From: Bacillota bacterium
GTDB lineage: Bacteria > Bacillota > Sulfobacillia > Symbiobacteriales > ZC4RG38
DNA: 36,177 bases
NCBI GenBank assembly: GCA_021890795.1
Contig: JAKKUO010000019.1
Span: 1 to 36,177 of the forward strand
Direction: 5' to 3'
Shown: piece by piece, positions 1 through 7,478 of the stretch
Numbering within the stretch: position 1 is the first letter of the stretch
How the letters are laid out: each line of letters starts with the position of its first letter
Translations under genes and position numbers: made by a program
The notes under the pieces: model-generated
The model's input: the letters and a program-made list of their open reading frames with translations, nothing else
What the model was told of the DNA's origin: nothing
The model's database searches: none

Positions 1-33
1 GACCGGCCCGGCGCCGCCCGGACCGGGCCGGTC
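1..33 (-). terminator. Hairpin downstream of malate synthase
   Basis: A perfect 10-bp inverted repeat (positions 1-10 and 24-33, 13-nt loop) lies 45 bp past the malate synthase stop codon on the minus strand. The sequence that would hold the U-tract is outside the window, so whether it is an intrinsic terminator cannot be judged. Confidence 0.3.
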
Positions 34-78
34 CCCCGGGGAGTCGAGCGCGCCTGTCCCGGGCGCGCCCCGGGTTTA

Positions 79-1710
79 CTACGCCAGGTACTCGTAGGCC
101 GGCAGGGTGAGGAACTCGGTCAGCTCCTCGCCCAGGGCCACCTGCTCGAAGACCTCCCGGGCAGCGGCAAACCGGCCCGCGGCAAAGGCCTCATCGCCCA
201 CGGCCTGCCGGATCCGGTCGAGTTCCTCATCGATGAGGAGCCGCACCAGGGCCGGGGTCACCTGGGCCCCTTCGTCCTCGGGGTGGTCGAGGCGCACCCC
301 GTGGCGCACCCACTGCCAGACCTGAGCCCGGGCGATCTCGGCGGTGGCGGCGTCCTCCATCAGGTGGTCGATGGCGACGGCCCCCACCCCCCGGAGCCAG
401 GACTCCAGGTAGAGGATGGCGACCCGGATGTTGTTCCGGAGCCCCGCTTCAGTGATCCGCCCGCCGGGGATCCGCACGTCCAGGAGGTCCCGGGCGGTCA
501 CCTGGACGTCTTCCCGCAGCCGGTGGATCTGATTGGGCCGCTCCCCCAGGACCTCGTCGAAGACCGCCATGGCCACCGGGACCAGGTCCGGGTGGGCGAC
601 CCAGGTGCCGTCAAAACCGTCGCCAGCCTCCCGGATCTTGTCCTCCCGCACCTTGGCCAGGGCGACCTCGTTCACCTCGGGGTTCTTCCGGCTGGGGATG
701 AAGGCCGCCATGCCGCCGATCGCGTGGGCCCCCCGCTTGTGGCAGGTGCGGACCAAGAGTTCGGTGTAGGCCCGCATGAAAGGAACGGTCATGGTCACCT
801 GGTTCCGGTCAGGCAGGACGAAGGTCGGGTCGTTCCGGAACTTCTTGATGACGCTGAAGATATAGTCCCAGCGCCCGGCGTTCAGGCCGGCGGCGTGATC
901 CCGCAGCTCGTAGAGGATCTCCTCCATCTCGAAGGCGGCGAGGATGTTCTCAATCAGAACGGTGGCCTTGATGGTCCCCCGGGGGATGCCCAGGGCGTCC
1001 TGGGCGAACTGGAAGACCTGGTTCCAGAGCCGGGCCTCCTTATGGCTCTCCAGCTTGGGCAGGTAGAAGTAGGGGCCGCTCCCCTTCTCCAAGAGCCGGT
1101 GGGCGTTGTGGAAGAAGTAGAGGCCGAAGTCCAGGAGGCTGGCGGAGATGGGCTCGCCGTCCACGGTGATCTGCTTCTCCACCAGGTGCCAGCCCCGGGG
1201 ACGGACCATCAGCACCGCGACCTCGTCCTTCAACCGGTACTCCCGGCCGTCGGGGCTGGTGTAGGCGAGGGTGCCGGCCACCGCGTCCTTGAGGTTGACC
1301 TGCCCCTGGATGACGTTCTCCCAGGTGGGGGCGCAGGCGTCCTCGAAGTCGGCCATGAAGACCCGGGCCCCGGAGTTGAGGGCGTTGATCATCATCTTCC
1401 GGTCCACGGGCCCGGTGATCTCCACCCGGCGGTCCTGCAGCTCCCGGGGGACAGGAGCCACCCGCCACTCCCCCTCCCGGATCGCCCGGGTGGCGGGAAG
1501 GAAATCCGGCCGCTCGCCGGCATGGAGCCGGGCCTGCCGCTCCGCCCGCTCCTGCAAAAGCTGGCGGCGGGTCGGGTTGAACTCCCGGTGGAGCCTGGCC
1601 ACAAAGGCCAGGGCCTCGGGCGTCAGGACCTCGGCAAACCGGCCCTTCAGGGGGCCCCAGACCTCAACCCCCTCCAGGCGAATCGTCCCTGTCCCACGTC
1701 CTCCGTCCAT
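79..1710 (-). CDS. aceB: Malate synthase A
   Basis: 543 residues, the usual length of the malate synthase A family. The enzyme condenses glyoxylate with acetyl-CoA to give malate, the second step of the glyoxylate shunt, in the cytoplasm. The family signature [16 protein letters not shown] is at residues 270-285. An acidic MEDAAT segment near the C-terminus corresponds to the region of the catalytic aspartate, and the VLIEN and MVRPRGWHL motifs are present. The ATG at 1710 is chosen because GGAGGGGG lies just upstream and the preceding in-frame residues look non-coding. No isocitrate lyase is in the window. The fatty-acid degradation genes at 7.5-15 kb supply a natural acetyl-CoA source. The gene has its own promoter region and follows a terminator at 1903-1929. 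Confidence 0.95.
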   Translation of the reverse strand: MDGGRGTGTIRLEGVEVWGPLKGRFAEVLTPEALAFVARLHREFNPTRRQLLQERAERQARLHAGERPDFLPATRAIREGEWRVAPVPRELQDRRVEITGPVDRKMMINALNSGARVFMADFEDACAPTWENVIQGQVNLKDAVAGTLAYTSPDGREYRLKDEVAVLMVRPRGWHLVEKQITVDGEPISASLLDFGLYFFHNAHRLLEKGSGPYFYLPKLESHKEARLWNQVFQFAQDALGIPRGTIKATVLIENILAAFEMEEILYELRDHAAGLNAGRWDYIFSVIKKFRNDPTFVLPDRNQVTMTVPFMRAYTELLVRTCHKRGAHAIGGMAAFIPSRKNPEVNEVALAKVREDKIREAGDGFDGTWVAHPDLVPVAMAVFDEVLGERPNQIHRLREDVQVTARDLLDVRIPGGRITEAGLRNNIRVAILYLESWLRGVGAVAIDHLMEDAATAEIARAQVWQWVRHGVRLDHPEDEGAQVTPALVRLLIDEELDRIRQAVGDEAFAAGRFAAAREVFEQVALGEELTEFLTLPAYEYLA

Positions 1711-1814
1711 CGGACCCCCTCCATCCCTGCCGTTGGTTCCGGACGGCGGAGGCCCGGACCAGGCCCGCCGGCAGACCCCGGCCGGACCCGTGCCGAGCCC
1801 GCCGCTTACCTCCC

Positions 1815-1843
1815 TGTATACCGGGGCAACCCGGCCGGGGCAA
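1815..1843 (-). promoter_or_regulatory. Putative sigma-A promoter of malate synthase
   Basis: Read on the minus strand, TTGCCC (1843-1838) and TATACA (1820-1815) are separated by exactly 17 bp. Each matches the consensus hexamer at four of six positions. The site is about 105 bp upstream of the malate synthase ATG and is more A/T-rich than its surroundings. Confidence 0.45.
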
Positions 1844-1882
1844 CGAAGGTTCGGCGAATTGCCGTAATCCAGAGATGAACGT

Positions 1883-1892
1883 GACAATTGTC
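1883..1892. promoter_or_regulatory. Palindromic operator candidate GACAATTGTC
   Basis: A perfect 10-bp palindrome, GACAATTGTC, is flanked by GAAC on the left and GTTC on the right. It lies 40 bp upstream of the proposed -35 hexamer of malate synthase, between that promoter and the terminator at 1903-1929. It could bind a dimeric regulator of the glyoxylate shunt. Which regulator is unknown. Confidence 0.35.
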
Positions 1893-1902
1893 TGTTCAAA
1901 TG

Positions 1903-1929
1903 AAAAACCGCCGCCCGGCAGGGCGGCGG
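1903..1929 (-). terminator. Intrinsic terminator after comA
   Basis: A perfect 9-bp G+C stem (1908-1916 with 1921-1929, loop GGCA) is followed on the minus strand by TTTTTCATTT. It terminates the minus-strand transcript carrying the beta-lactamase-like gene and comA, and insulates malate synthase. Confidence 0.8.
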
Positions 1930-2078
1930 TGAACCGTCGGGATCCGGGGGCGAGTGGCGGCCGGCGATGCCAGGCCCCGACGGGGCCTGGCGACGGGCGC
2001 CACCGGACCGGCGAAGAGCCGCTTTGGGGCGATGAACGGACGGCAAGGGCCGGCGGTCGCCAGCCCTCCCGGCGGGGC

Positions 2079-2906
2079 TCAGTCCGCCGGGACACCCCCG
2101 GGGGCAAGCCCCCGACCGAGGGTGACCGCCAGGGTATCTCCCCGGAGGCCCACCCGCAGGGCCTCCAGGGCCATGGCCTCCTCCGGCGGGATGTTGCCCA
2201 GGTTGACGTTGGGGCCGAACCGGAGGATTAGCGCCTGCTGCTGCTCCTTCCGGGGCGCCTCCCAGATCACCTTCTCCACCGGGAGGCTGGCCACCAGGAT
2301 CTCCACCCACTCCTCCCGCACCTGGCCGGCAGGGCCGTAGATCCCAACCCCCCGGCCGCTCTCCCGTCCCTCAATGATGACGTACTCCGCCCCGGCCTCC
2401 AGGTCCGCCAGGGCCTGCTCCGCGAGGGCCTCCGGGCTGGGCTGGGCCGCCGGGTCCTTCTTGCCCACCTCCGCCAGCACCCGCAGCCCTAGCCCCCGGG
2501 CGGTGGCGATCAGCTCCCGGCGGCGCCGGGGCGAGAGGGGAATCGTGCCTTCGGAGACCTCCGCGGCTCCGAACCCCAGGATCCGGGCCCGTTCGAGGAA
2601 GGCCTCCGCCTGCCCCTGCACCTCTGCGGCCTCCAGCAGGGTACCGCCGGGGTACGGGCAGACCCCCGCCGCCCGGATGGCCCCGAGCTTCTCCGCCAGC
2701 CGGGCCGGCGGATGGAGCTGAGCGGTGCCAAAGCCGAACTTCCAGAAGTCGATATGTGCGCCGCTGACCGCCAAAAGGTCCTGGCAGGCCGCCGGGCCGA
2801 GCCCCTTGTCCATCACCACCGTGACCCCCACCTCCCGGGGCCGCGGGGCCCGGCCGGGGATCGGCGGGGCGAGAATGCCGGTCCACGGAGCGCCATGCGG
2901 TTCCAT
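2079..2906 (-). CDS. comA: Phosphosulfolactate synthase (ComA family)
   Basis: 275 residues. The family adds sulfite to phosphoenolpyruvate to give (2R)-phospho-3-sulfolactate. Methanogens use this for coenzyme M; Bacillus relatives (YitD) use it for the sulfolactate stored in spores. Family features include VVMDKGLG near residue 30, the [10 protein letters not shown] strand, [12 protein letters not shown], the [10 protein letters not shown] segment and the [16 protein letters not shown] loop. The ATG at 2906 is preceded by AGGGGGG at a 7-nt spacing; the 38 in-frame codons upstream look non-coding. It lies 82 bp after the beta-lactamase-like gene on the same strand and ends at a good terminator. 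Given the sporulation genes nearby, a role in spore sulfolactate is the likeliest inference. Confidence 0.88.
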   Translation of the reverse strand: MEPHGAPWTGILAPPIPGRAPRPREVGVTVVMDKGLGPAACQDLLAVSGAHIDFWKFGFGTAQLHPPARLAEKLGAIRAAGVCPYPGGTLLEAAEVQGQAEAFLERARILGFGAAEVSEGTIPLSPRRRRELIATARGLGLRVLAEVGKKDPAAQPSPEALAEQALADLEAGAEYVIIEGRESGRGVGIYGPAGQVREEWVEILVASLPVEKVIWEAPRKEQQQALILRFGPNVNLGNIPPEEAMALEALRVGLRGDTLAVTLGRGLAPGGVPAD

Positions 2907-2988
2907 CGTGCAACCCCCCTCGGGGGTCCAGGGTATGCGCCCCGGGTCTCTCCGGCCCCCGCCGGGCCCCCGCCGGATCTTGTCCTTC

Positions 2989-4020
2989 TCACCCTCCGGA
3001 TCCGGCTGCCGGGCCGGCAAAGGTCTGCCACGCCCCGCGGGTGATGGCCACGATGACCTTGTCGGCCTCCCCGGGCTTGCCGTCCCCGGTGTAGACCACC
3101 AGCAGGAAGGGGCGGGGCCCCAGGACGATCCCCGTATCGTGCTCGTAGCCCAGGTACGACCCGTACTTGTGCCAGACCTCCACCCCCGGGGGCACCGCGG
3201 CGGCGATCCGCCCCCGGTAGGTCGCCTTCCGCAAGGGGGCCACGAGCAACTCCGCCTCCTCGGGCGCCGTCTGTCTCAGTTTCCACAGGTAGAGCCACCA
3301 GGCCGCCGCCGCCCGAGGGGTGGCCAGGGGGCCGCGGTCAAAGCCGCCCCCGATGGACCGGGCGAACTCCCGGATCCGCCCCCATCCCAGGTGACGGCCC
3401 AGGGCGTTGACCGCGGTGTTGTTGCTCTCCCGCAGGGCCAGATCCACCAGCCGCCCCACGGGAACCGCGGTGCCCGGTGAGACGTCGGCCAGGGCGCCGA
3501 GGGGCGGCTCGAAGTCCGCCTCGGCAAGCTGCACGGGGTCGTCCCACCGGAGCCGGCCGGCCCGCGCTTCTGCCAGGGCGAAGAGGGCCACAGGAACCTT
3601 GATGGTGCTGGCCGGATGGTAGGCGTCCGTGGCCCGGTACTCCCACCGGTCACCGGTCTCCAGGTCCACCGCCACCACGCTCAGCCGGCCGGAAAAGCCG
3701 CTCCGGGCCCGGGCTACCGCCTCCGCCAGGGGCCGCCAGCGGGGCGCCGCCGGCAGCGTCCCGGGCGGCGCCGGAGGCCGCTCTGCCGCCGGCGGGGACC
3801 CTTCCCCGCTCCCGCCGGCCGTCCCGCCTCCGGCCTCCGGCGCCGGTTCCGCCTCGGCAGAAGGCTCCGGGGCCCCCTGCGGCCCGGGCGCTTCGGCCCC
3901 GCCGGTCTCCGGTGGCGGCGGCACCTCGGCCGGGCCGGGGGACCACGGGGCCTGGCATCCGACCACCGCCACCACCAGCCAGGGCACGATCGCGGTCAGC
4001 CGACGGATCCTCTGCGGCAT
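2989..4020 (-). CDS. Lipoprotein class A beta-lactamase-like serine hydrolase
   Basis: 343 residues. A short signal sequence ends in a lipobox (VVAVVGC), predicting a lipid-anchored extracellular protein. A Pro/Ala/Gly-rich linker of about 70 residues follows, then a penicillin-binding serine hydrolase domain. The active-site STIK motif is at residues 138-141 (nucleophile Ser138, Lys141), an SNN triad (199-201) replaces the usual SDN, and KYG (285-287) replaces KTG. These substitutions make true beta-lactamase activity uncertain; a cell-wall-directed function is possible. The ATG at 4020 has GAGGTGA upstream. It is the first gene of a probable transcript with comA. Confidence 0.85.
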   Translation of the reverse strand: MPQRIRRLTAIVPWLVVAVVGCQAPWSPGPAEVPPPPETGGAEAPGPQGAPEPSAEAEPAPEAGGGTAGGSGEGSPPAAERPPAPPGTLPAAPRWRPLAEAVARARSGFSGRLSVVAVDLETGDRWEYRATDAYHPASTIKVPVALFALAEARAGRLRWDDPVQLAEADFEPPLGALADVSPGTAVPVGRLVDLALRESNNTAVNALGRHLGWGRIREFARSIGGGFDRGPLATPRAAAAWWLYLWKLRQTAPEEAELLVAPLRKATYRGRIAAAVPPGVEVWHKYGSYLGYEHDTGIVLGPRPFLLVVYTGDGKPGEADKVIVAITRGAWQTFAGPAAGSGG

Positions 4021-4380
4021 TGCCCATCACCTCAACGGGTCCTGAACCCAAACCTCAGCCGGGCACTCCCACGGGACACCCTTCATCTTACCGCAACTGC
4101 CGGCGGGGACTGAAGCCGCGCCGAGCCACCGCCGGCAGGCCCGCTGCAACGGCCAACGGGAGGGAGGCGCCGGCGAACCGCCGCCGGCGGTCGGCGAGCC
4201 GCCGGATCGGGGCGGCGAACCGCCAGGGGCCGGCGCTGCCGGGGGGAGGCCCACGGCTCATCCCCCCGTCTGCCCCCATCCATCGCCCCAACCGTGCCGC
4301 TGGTCGCCCTCCGCCCCCGCCGGCTGCCGCCCCGGACTACAATGGAGCCACACCCGATGCCCTGGGAGGAGGCCCCGGCA
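4021..4380. other. Divergent intergenic region with 21-bp tandem units
   Basis: This 360-bp spacer separates the minus-strand hydrolase from the plus-strand gamma-subunit-like gene. At 4172, 4193 and 4214 the core GGCGA(A/G)CCGCC recurs exactly 21 bp apart, with a decayed copy starting at 4151. TACAAT at 4338-4343 resembles a -10 box for the plus-strand gene but lacks a recognisable -35. I see no gene in it. Confidence 0.5.
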
Positions 4381-4941
4381 ATGCTGCCCATGCAGAAGCC
4401 TGTCGCAGACCTGATCGGCGACTTCCGGCTGCGGGTTCTTGGCGGCGAAGGCGACCCGGAGGTAGAGACCGCCCTCGCCATCCTGGCCGAGACCCTCCGC
4501 CGGCAGGGGTACCAGAGCGCCGCCAGGGGGAGGGAGATGGAAGCCCGGCGCTGGAGCCGCGTGCCCCCGGCGGTGCCCCAGCCCGGGGCCGACCTGCTGA
4601 TGGTGCTGGACGAAGGGCTCCTGGACCGGAAGGAGGCCCTGGCCGGCGTCAACCCTGACGGGATCCTGGTGGTGGCCACCCGCCGCGCTCCGGGCGCGGT
4701 GCGCCGGCAGCTCCGGTGGTACTCCGGCACCGTCGCGACCGTGGACGCCCAGGCCCTGGCCAGCACCCACGGGGGGGCCCCAGCCCTTGCGGCGCTGGGG
4801 GCGGCGGCCCGGGTGGCCGGGTTTGTCGACCCTGAGACCCTGGGCATCTGCACCTGGGTGGCCTACGACCGGGAGCTGCCCTACGCCGCCATGAGCGCGG
4901 TCCGCACCCTGGACGCCGGCTGGGAGCAGGTGGCGTACTGA
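4381..4941 (+). CDS. Orphan 2-oxoacid:ferredoxin oxidoreductase gamma-subunit-like protein
   Basis: 186 residues. The fold pattern resembles the gamma (POR_N/POR-gamma) domain of pyruvate/ketoisovalerate:ferredoxin oxidoreductases: a GGEGDPEVETALAILAE start where the family has GxGGQG..TAA..LAE, then PGADLLMVLDEGLL, a PDGILVVATRR strand, a VDAQALA segment and ALAALGAAARVAGFVDPETL. The glycine-rich loop is altered. No alpha, beta or delta subunit is adjacent, so it cannot act as a normal oxidoreductase subunit from this locus alone. GGAGGAGG eight bases before the ATG at 4381 decides the start; 29 in-frame codons upstream are rejected. A gamma-subunit paralogue with a changed role is the likeliest reading. 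Confidence 0.65.
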   Translation: MLPMQKPVADLIGDFRLRVLGGEGDPEVETALAILAETLRRQGYQSAARGREMEARRWSRVPPAVPQPGADLLMVLDEGLLDRKEALAGVNPDGILVVATRRAPGAVRRQLRWYSGTVATVDAQALASTHGGAPALAALGAAARVAGFVDPETLGICTWVAYDRELPYAAMSAVRTLDAGWEQVAY

Positions 4942-4970
4942 TCGGCCTGCGGCCCGCAGGAAGCCCTGCC

Positions 4971-5001
4971 AGGCCCCCGGCTGCCGGAGAGCCGGGGGCC
5001 T
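4971..5001 (+). terminator. Terminator-like hairpin without U-tract
   Basis: A perfect 11-bp stem (4971-4981 with 4991-5001, 9-nt loop) starts 29 bp after the stop of the gamma-subunit-like gene. There is no T-run after it, so intrinsic termination is plausible but unproven. Confidence 0.45.
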
Positions 5002-5082
5002 AGCCGCGCCGTCCGCCGGCTTTCCGGCTCCTCCTGCCGCCACCGGGCGGGTATGGGAATGGGTAAGGCAGGACTGATGTGG

Positions 5083-5088
5083 TAAGAT
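5083..5088 (+). promoter_or_regulatory. Possible extended -10 element for the MscS gene
   Basis: TAAGAT at 5083-5088 is preceded by TGTGG, giving an extended -10-like context about 60 bp upstream of the channel gene. No convincing -35 was found. Confidence 0.3.
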
Positions 5089-5145
5089 GGTGGATACCGG
5101 TGCGAAAATCGGGCCAATCCCACGCAGTACAGGGAGGAAGCCGGA

Positions 5146-6213
5146 TTGCCTTCCTTTTCTGTCCTCTTGGAGAACGGCTGGGGCCGCTGGGCCACAGCTC
5201 TGGGCATCGCCGTCCTGGTGCTGGGAGCGGGGCAGATCCTGCAGCGGGTGGTGCTTCACCGGCTCCGGCGGGTCGCGGAGCAGACCGAGACGGACCTGGA
5301 CGACGCCCTGGTGGACCTCTTGCAGCGCACCCGCTGGTTCTTCTTCCTCGCGGTGGCCCTCTGGGCCGGGTCCCAGGTCCTCTGGCTCGATCCGTGGGTG
5401 AAGGATGCTCTGCGCAAGCTTCTGGTCACCGCTTTCTTCTTGCAGCTCGCCCTCTGGGGCAGCGGGCTCATCACCCACCTGGTGGACCGCTACACCCAGC
5501 GGCTTCTCGAGGAGGACGCGGTTACCGCCACCACCATCTCCGCCCTCGGGGTGGTCGGCCGGATTCTCCTCTGGATCCTCATCGCCCTGCTGGCGCTGGA
5601 AAACCTCTTCACGGGCCTCAACCTGAGCGCTCTCATCGCCGGTCTCGGCATCGGTGGCATCGCGGTCGGCCTTGCGGTCCAGAACATCCTCGGCGACCTG
5701 TTCGCGTCCCTCTCCATCGTCCTCGACAAGCCCTTCGTCATCGGGGACTTCATCGTCGTCGACAACCTGATGGGCACCGTAGAGCACATCGGCTTGAAGA
5801 GCACCCGGATCCGCAGCCTGACCGGGGAGCAGATCATTTTCGGCAACAGCGACCTCCTCAAGTGCCGGATCCGGAATTACAAGCGGATGCAGGAGCGGCG
5901 GGTGGTCTTCCACCTCCGGGTGCCCCACCAGACCCCGGTAGAGAAACTCGAGGCGATCCCCGGGATCCTGCGGGAGATCATCTCGGCGCAGCCCCACGTC
6001 CGGTTCGACCGGGCGCACTTTGCCTCCTTCGGCAACGACGCCCTGCTCTTCGAGGTCGTCTACTGGGTGACAGTGCCCGACTACAACGTCTACATGGACG
6101 TGCAGCAGGCCATCAACCTGGCCATCTGCCGGCGGTTTGCCGCCGAGGGGATCAGCTTCGCCTACCCCACCCAGACGGTGCACCTGGAGCCGCCGGGGAT
6201 GCGGCAGTCCTGA
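5146..6213 (+). CDS. MscS-family mechanosensitive ion channel
   Basis: 355 residues with hydrophobic segments around residues 14-35, 63-80, 88-108 and 138-158. The pore-lining TM3 region (GLGIGGIAVGLAVQN, about residues 166-180) is followed by the LFASLSIVLDKPFVIGDFI segment and a cytoplasmic beta/alpha domain. The family opens under membrane tension to release solutes on hypo-osmotic shock. The start is TTG at 5146, with GGGAGGAAG five bases upstream; no ATG/GTG with a better ribosome site exists. The stop codon lies inside the first copy of a 21-bp tandem array (6201-6284). Confidence 0.92.
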   Translation: MPSFSVLLENGWGRWATALGIAVLVLGAGQILQRVVLHRLRRVAEQTETDLDDALVDLLQRTRWFFFLAVALWAGSQVLWLDPWVKDALRKLLVTAFFLQLALWGSGLITHLVDRYTQRLLEEDAVTATTISALGVVGRILLWILIALLALENLFTGLNLSALIAGLGIGGIAVGLAVQNILGDLFASLSIVLDKPFVIGDFIVVDNLMGTVEHIGLKSTRIRSLTGEQIIFGNSDLLKCRIRNYKRMQERRVVFHLRVPHQTPVEKLEAIPGILREIISAQPHVRFDRAHFASFGNDALLFEVVYWVTVPDYNVYMDVQQAINLAICRRFAAEGISFAYPTQTVHLEPPGMRQS

Positions 6214-6284
6214 CCCGGCCGGCGGCAGTCCTCATCCGCGGTGGGGCACTCCTGACCCGGCCGGCGGCAGTCCCGAGCCGTGTG
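6201..6284 (+). repeat. 21-bp tandem array, four copies, across the mscS stop
   Basis: Units begin at 6201, 6222, 6243 and 6264. The core is G(C/G)GGCA(G/C)TCCTGACC, with unit 2 carrying TCATCC and unit 4 CGAGCC. A 24-bp segment is repeated perfectly at 6208-6231 and 6250-6273. The first unit encodes the last codons and stop of the channel gene, and the others fill the spacer before the sporulation lipoprotein gene. Confidence 0.85.
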
Positions 6285-6425
6285 AGCCCGGGCCCTTCGA
6301 ACCCCTGGGAGATTGGCGCCGGCGCCCTTCTCCGCCGGTGGCTGGCAGGTTCCTGGGATAGAATCCCGGCGGTGGGAAGCAAACTAGCCGGTGTAGCCCA
6401 GTGGGCGAGAAGGGAGAAATGGCCC

Positions 6426-7202
6426 GTGCTACGACCGTACCGTCGATGGCTTGGACTGCTGGCACCCGTGCTGGTGGTCGGCTGCACCGCAATGCCGCAG
6501 CGCCAGGGCGGCTCTCCGATGAGCCCCCCACCCATGGGCGCGGCCCCCGGCACCGACAACCGGGGGGCGACCACGGACCCGTCCGTCGCGCTGGACGCCG
6601 CCCTGGCCGGCCACAACGCCCTGGGCGGCGCGCCGGTCCACACCCTGGTCCTCGGCAACACCGCCTTCATTGCCCTGAGCGGCCCTGAGGGCAGCGCCGG
6701 CACCGAGGGTACAGCCCCCGGCCCGGGCGGCGCCACCACCCCGCCGGCGGGCCAGGCGCCGGGGCAGGGGGCCGGGGCGGAGCCCGGTCCCGATGTGGCC
6801 GGCGCCCCGGATGCCGGCCTGCCGTCGGGGATGGCCGGGGCCGCGATGGAGCCCATCCCCGGTGCGATGCTGGCTGGCACCCTGGACTCCGCTGCCCTGA
6901 GCGACCGGGTCGTCGCCGCCCTGCCCTGGGTCCGGGAGATTCGCATCGCTACCGAGCCCCGGGCTGCGGACCGGCTGGCGGAGATCAGCGCGGAGGTCCG
7001 GGCCGGCCGGCCGGTGACCGACTTCCTCGATGAGCTCTCGGACCTCGCCGCCGCCATGACCCGGGTGCCCGTGGCCCCGGCCGCGCCCGGTGCCGCCCCC
7101 GGGGCCGGCGGAGCGCCGCCGGAGGGCCCGGCGGGGGCTCCCGGCGGGCCGGCGGGCCCCTCTGGCGGGCCAGCCGGCGCCCCCGGCGCCACCACCCCCT
7201 GA
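6426..7202 (+). CDS. YhcN/YlaJ-like sporulation lipoprotein
   Basis: 258 residues. The N-terminus is a lipoprotein signal with lipobox LVVGC (Cys20). The conserved parts of the YhcN/YlaJ family are split by a Gly/Pro/Ala-rich insert: an early strand (VHTLVLGNTAFIALSG), then LSDRVVAALPWVREIRIATE and a C-terminal helix with a GRPVTDFLDELSDLAAAMT motif. A Pro/Gly/Ala-rich tail follows. In spore formers the family is found in the spore inner membrane or cortex region and affects spore properties; its biochemical role is unclear. The GTG at 6426 fits because AAGGGAG lies nine bases upstream and the signal peptide starts there. Confidence 0.72.
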   Translation: MLRPYRRWLGLLAPVLVVGCTAMPQRQGGSPMSPPPMGAAPGTDNRGATTDPSVALDAALAGHNALGGAPVHTLVLGNTAFIALSGPEGSAGTEGTAPGPGGATTPPAGQAPGQGAGAEPGPDVAGAPDAGLPSGMAGAAMEPIPGAMLAGTLDSAALSDRVVAALPWVREIRIATEPRAADRLAEISAEVRAGRPVTDFLDELSDLAAAMTRVPVAPAAPGAAPGAGGAPPEGPAGAPGGPAGPSGGPAGAPGATTP

Positions 7203-7260
7203 GGGGCTTCAACACCATCCCTTGCGGGGTTCCCGGCGCGGGGCCCGAAAACACGAAGGA

Positions 7261-7296
7261 GCGAGCCCCTGGGCCTGCCACAGCCCAGGGGCTCGC
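7261..7296. terminator. Bidirectional terminator hairpin between convergent genes
   Basis: A perfect 14-bp stem (7261-7274 with 7283-7296, 8-nt loop) is followed on the plus strand by TGCCCCTTTCCC and on the minus strand by TCCTTCGTGTTTT. It lies between the plus-strand sporulation lipoprotein gene and the minus-strand acyl-CoA dehydrogenase gene and could stop transcripts from both sides. Confidence 0.7.
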
Positions 7297-7478
7297 TGCC
7301 CCTTTCCCGGGCGACACCTGGCCGCCGGCCCCGGGGCCCCCCGGGGCCCAGTGCGGACCCGCCCTAGGCAGCGCCGGGCCACCGACCCCAGCGGGGAGCC
7401 GGTGCCGGCCGCCCCAGCCGGCGCCTGACCACCGGCCCCGGCGCCCCGCCCGGCGCCGGCCGCCCCCGGGTGTCTCGG

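Noticed and set aside
283-1878. Long open frame on the plus strand opposite malate synthase
   Set aside because: It mirrors the codons of a well-supported enzyme, is Gly/Val/Pro/Asp-rich without domain motifs, and has no ribosome site. High G+C makes such antisense frames common.
4258-6183. 641-codon minus-strand open frame opposite the gamma-like and MscS genes
   Set aside because: Antisense shadow: composition is His/Asp/Glu/Gly-rich with no recognisable fold, and both plus-strand genes have strong start signals.
6201-6284. CRISPR-like array
   Set aside because: Units are contiguous 21-mers with no unique spacers, and no cas gene is in the window.
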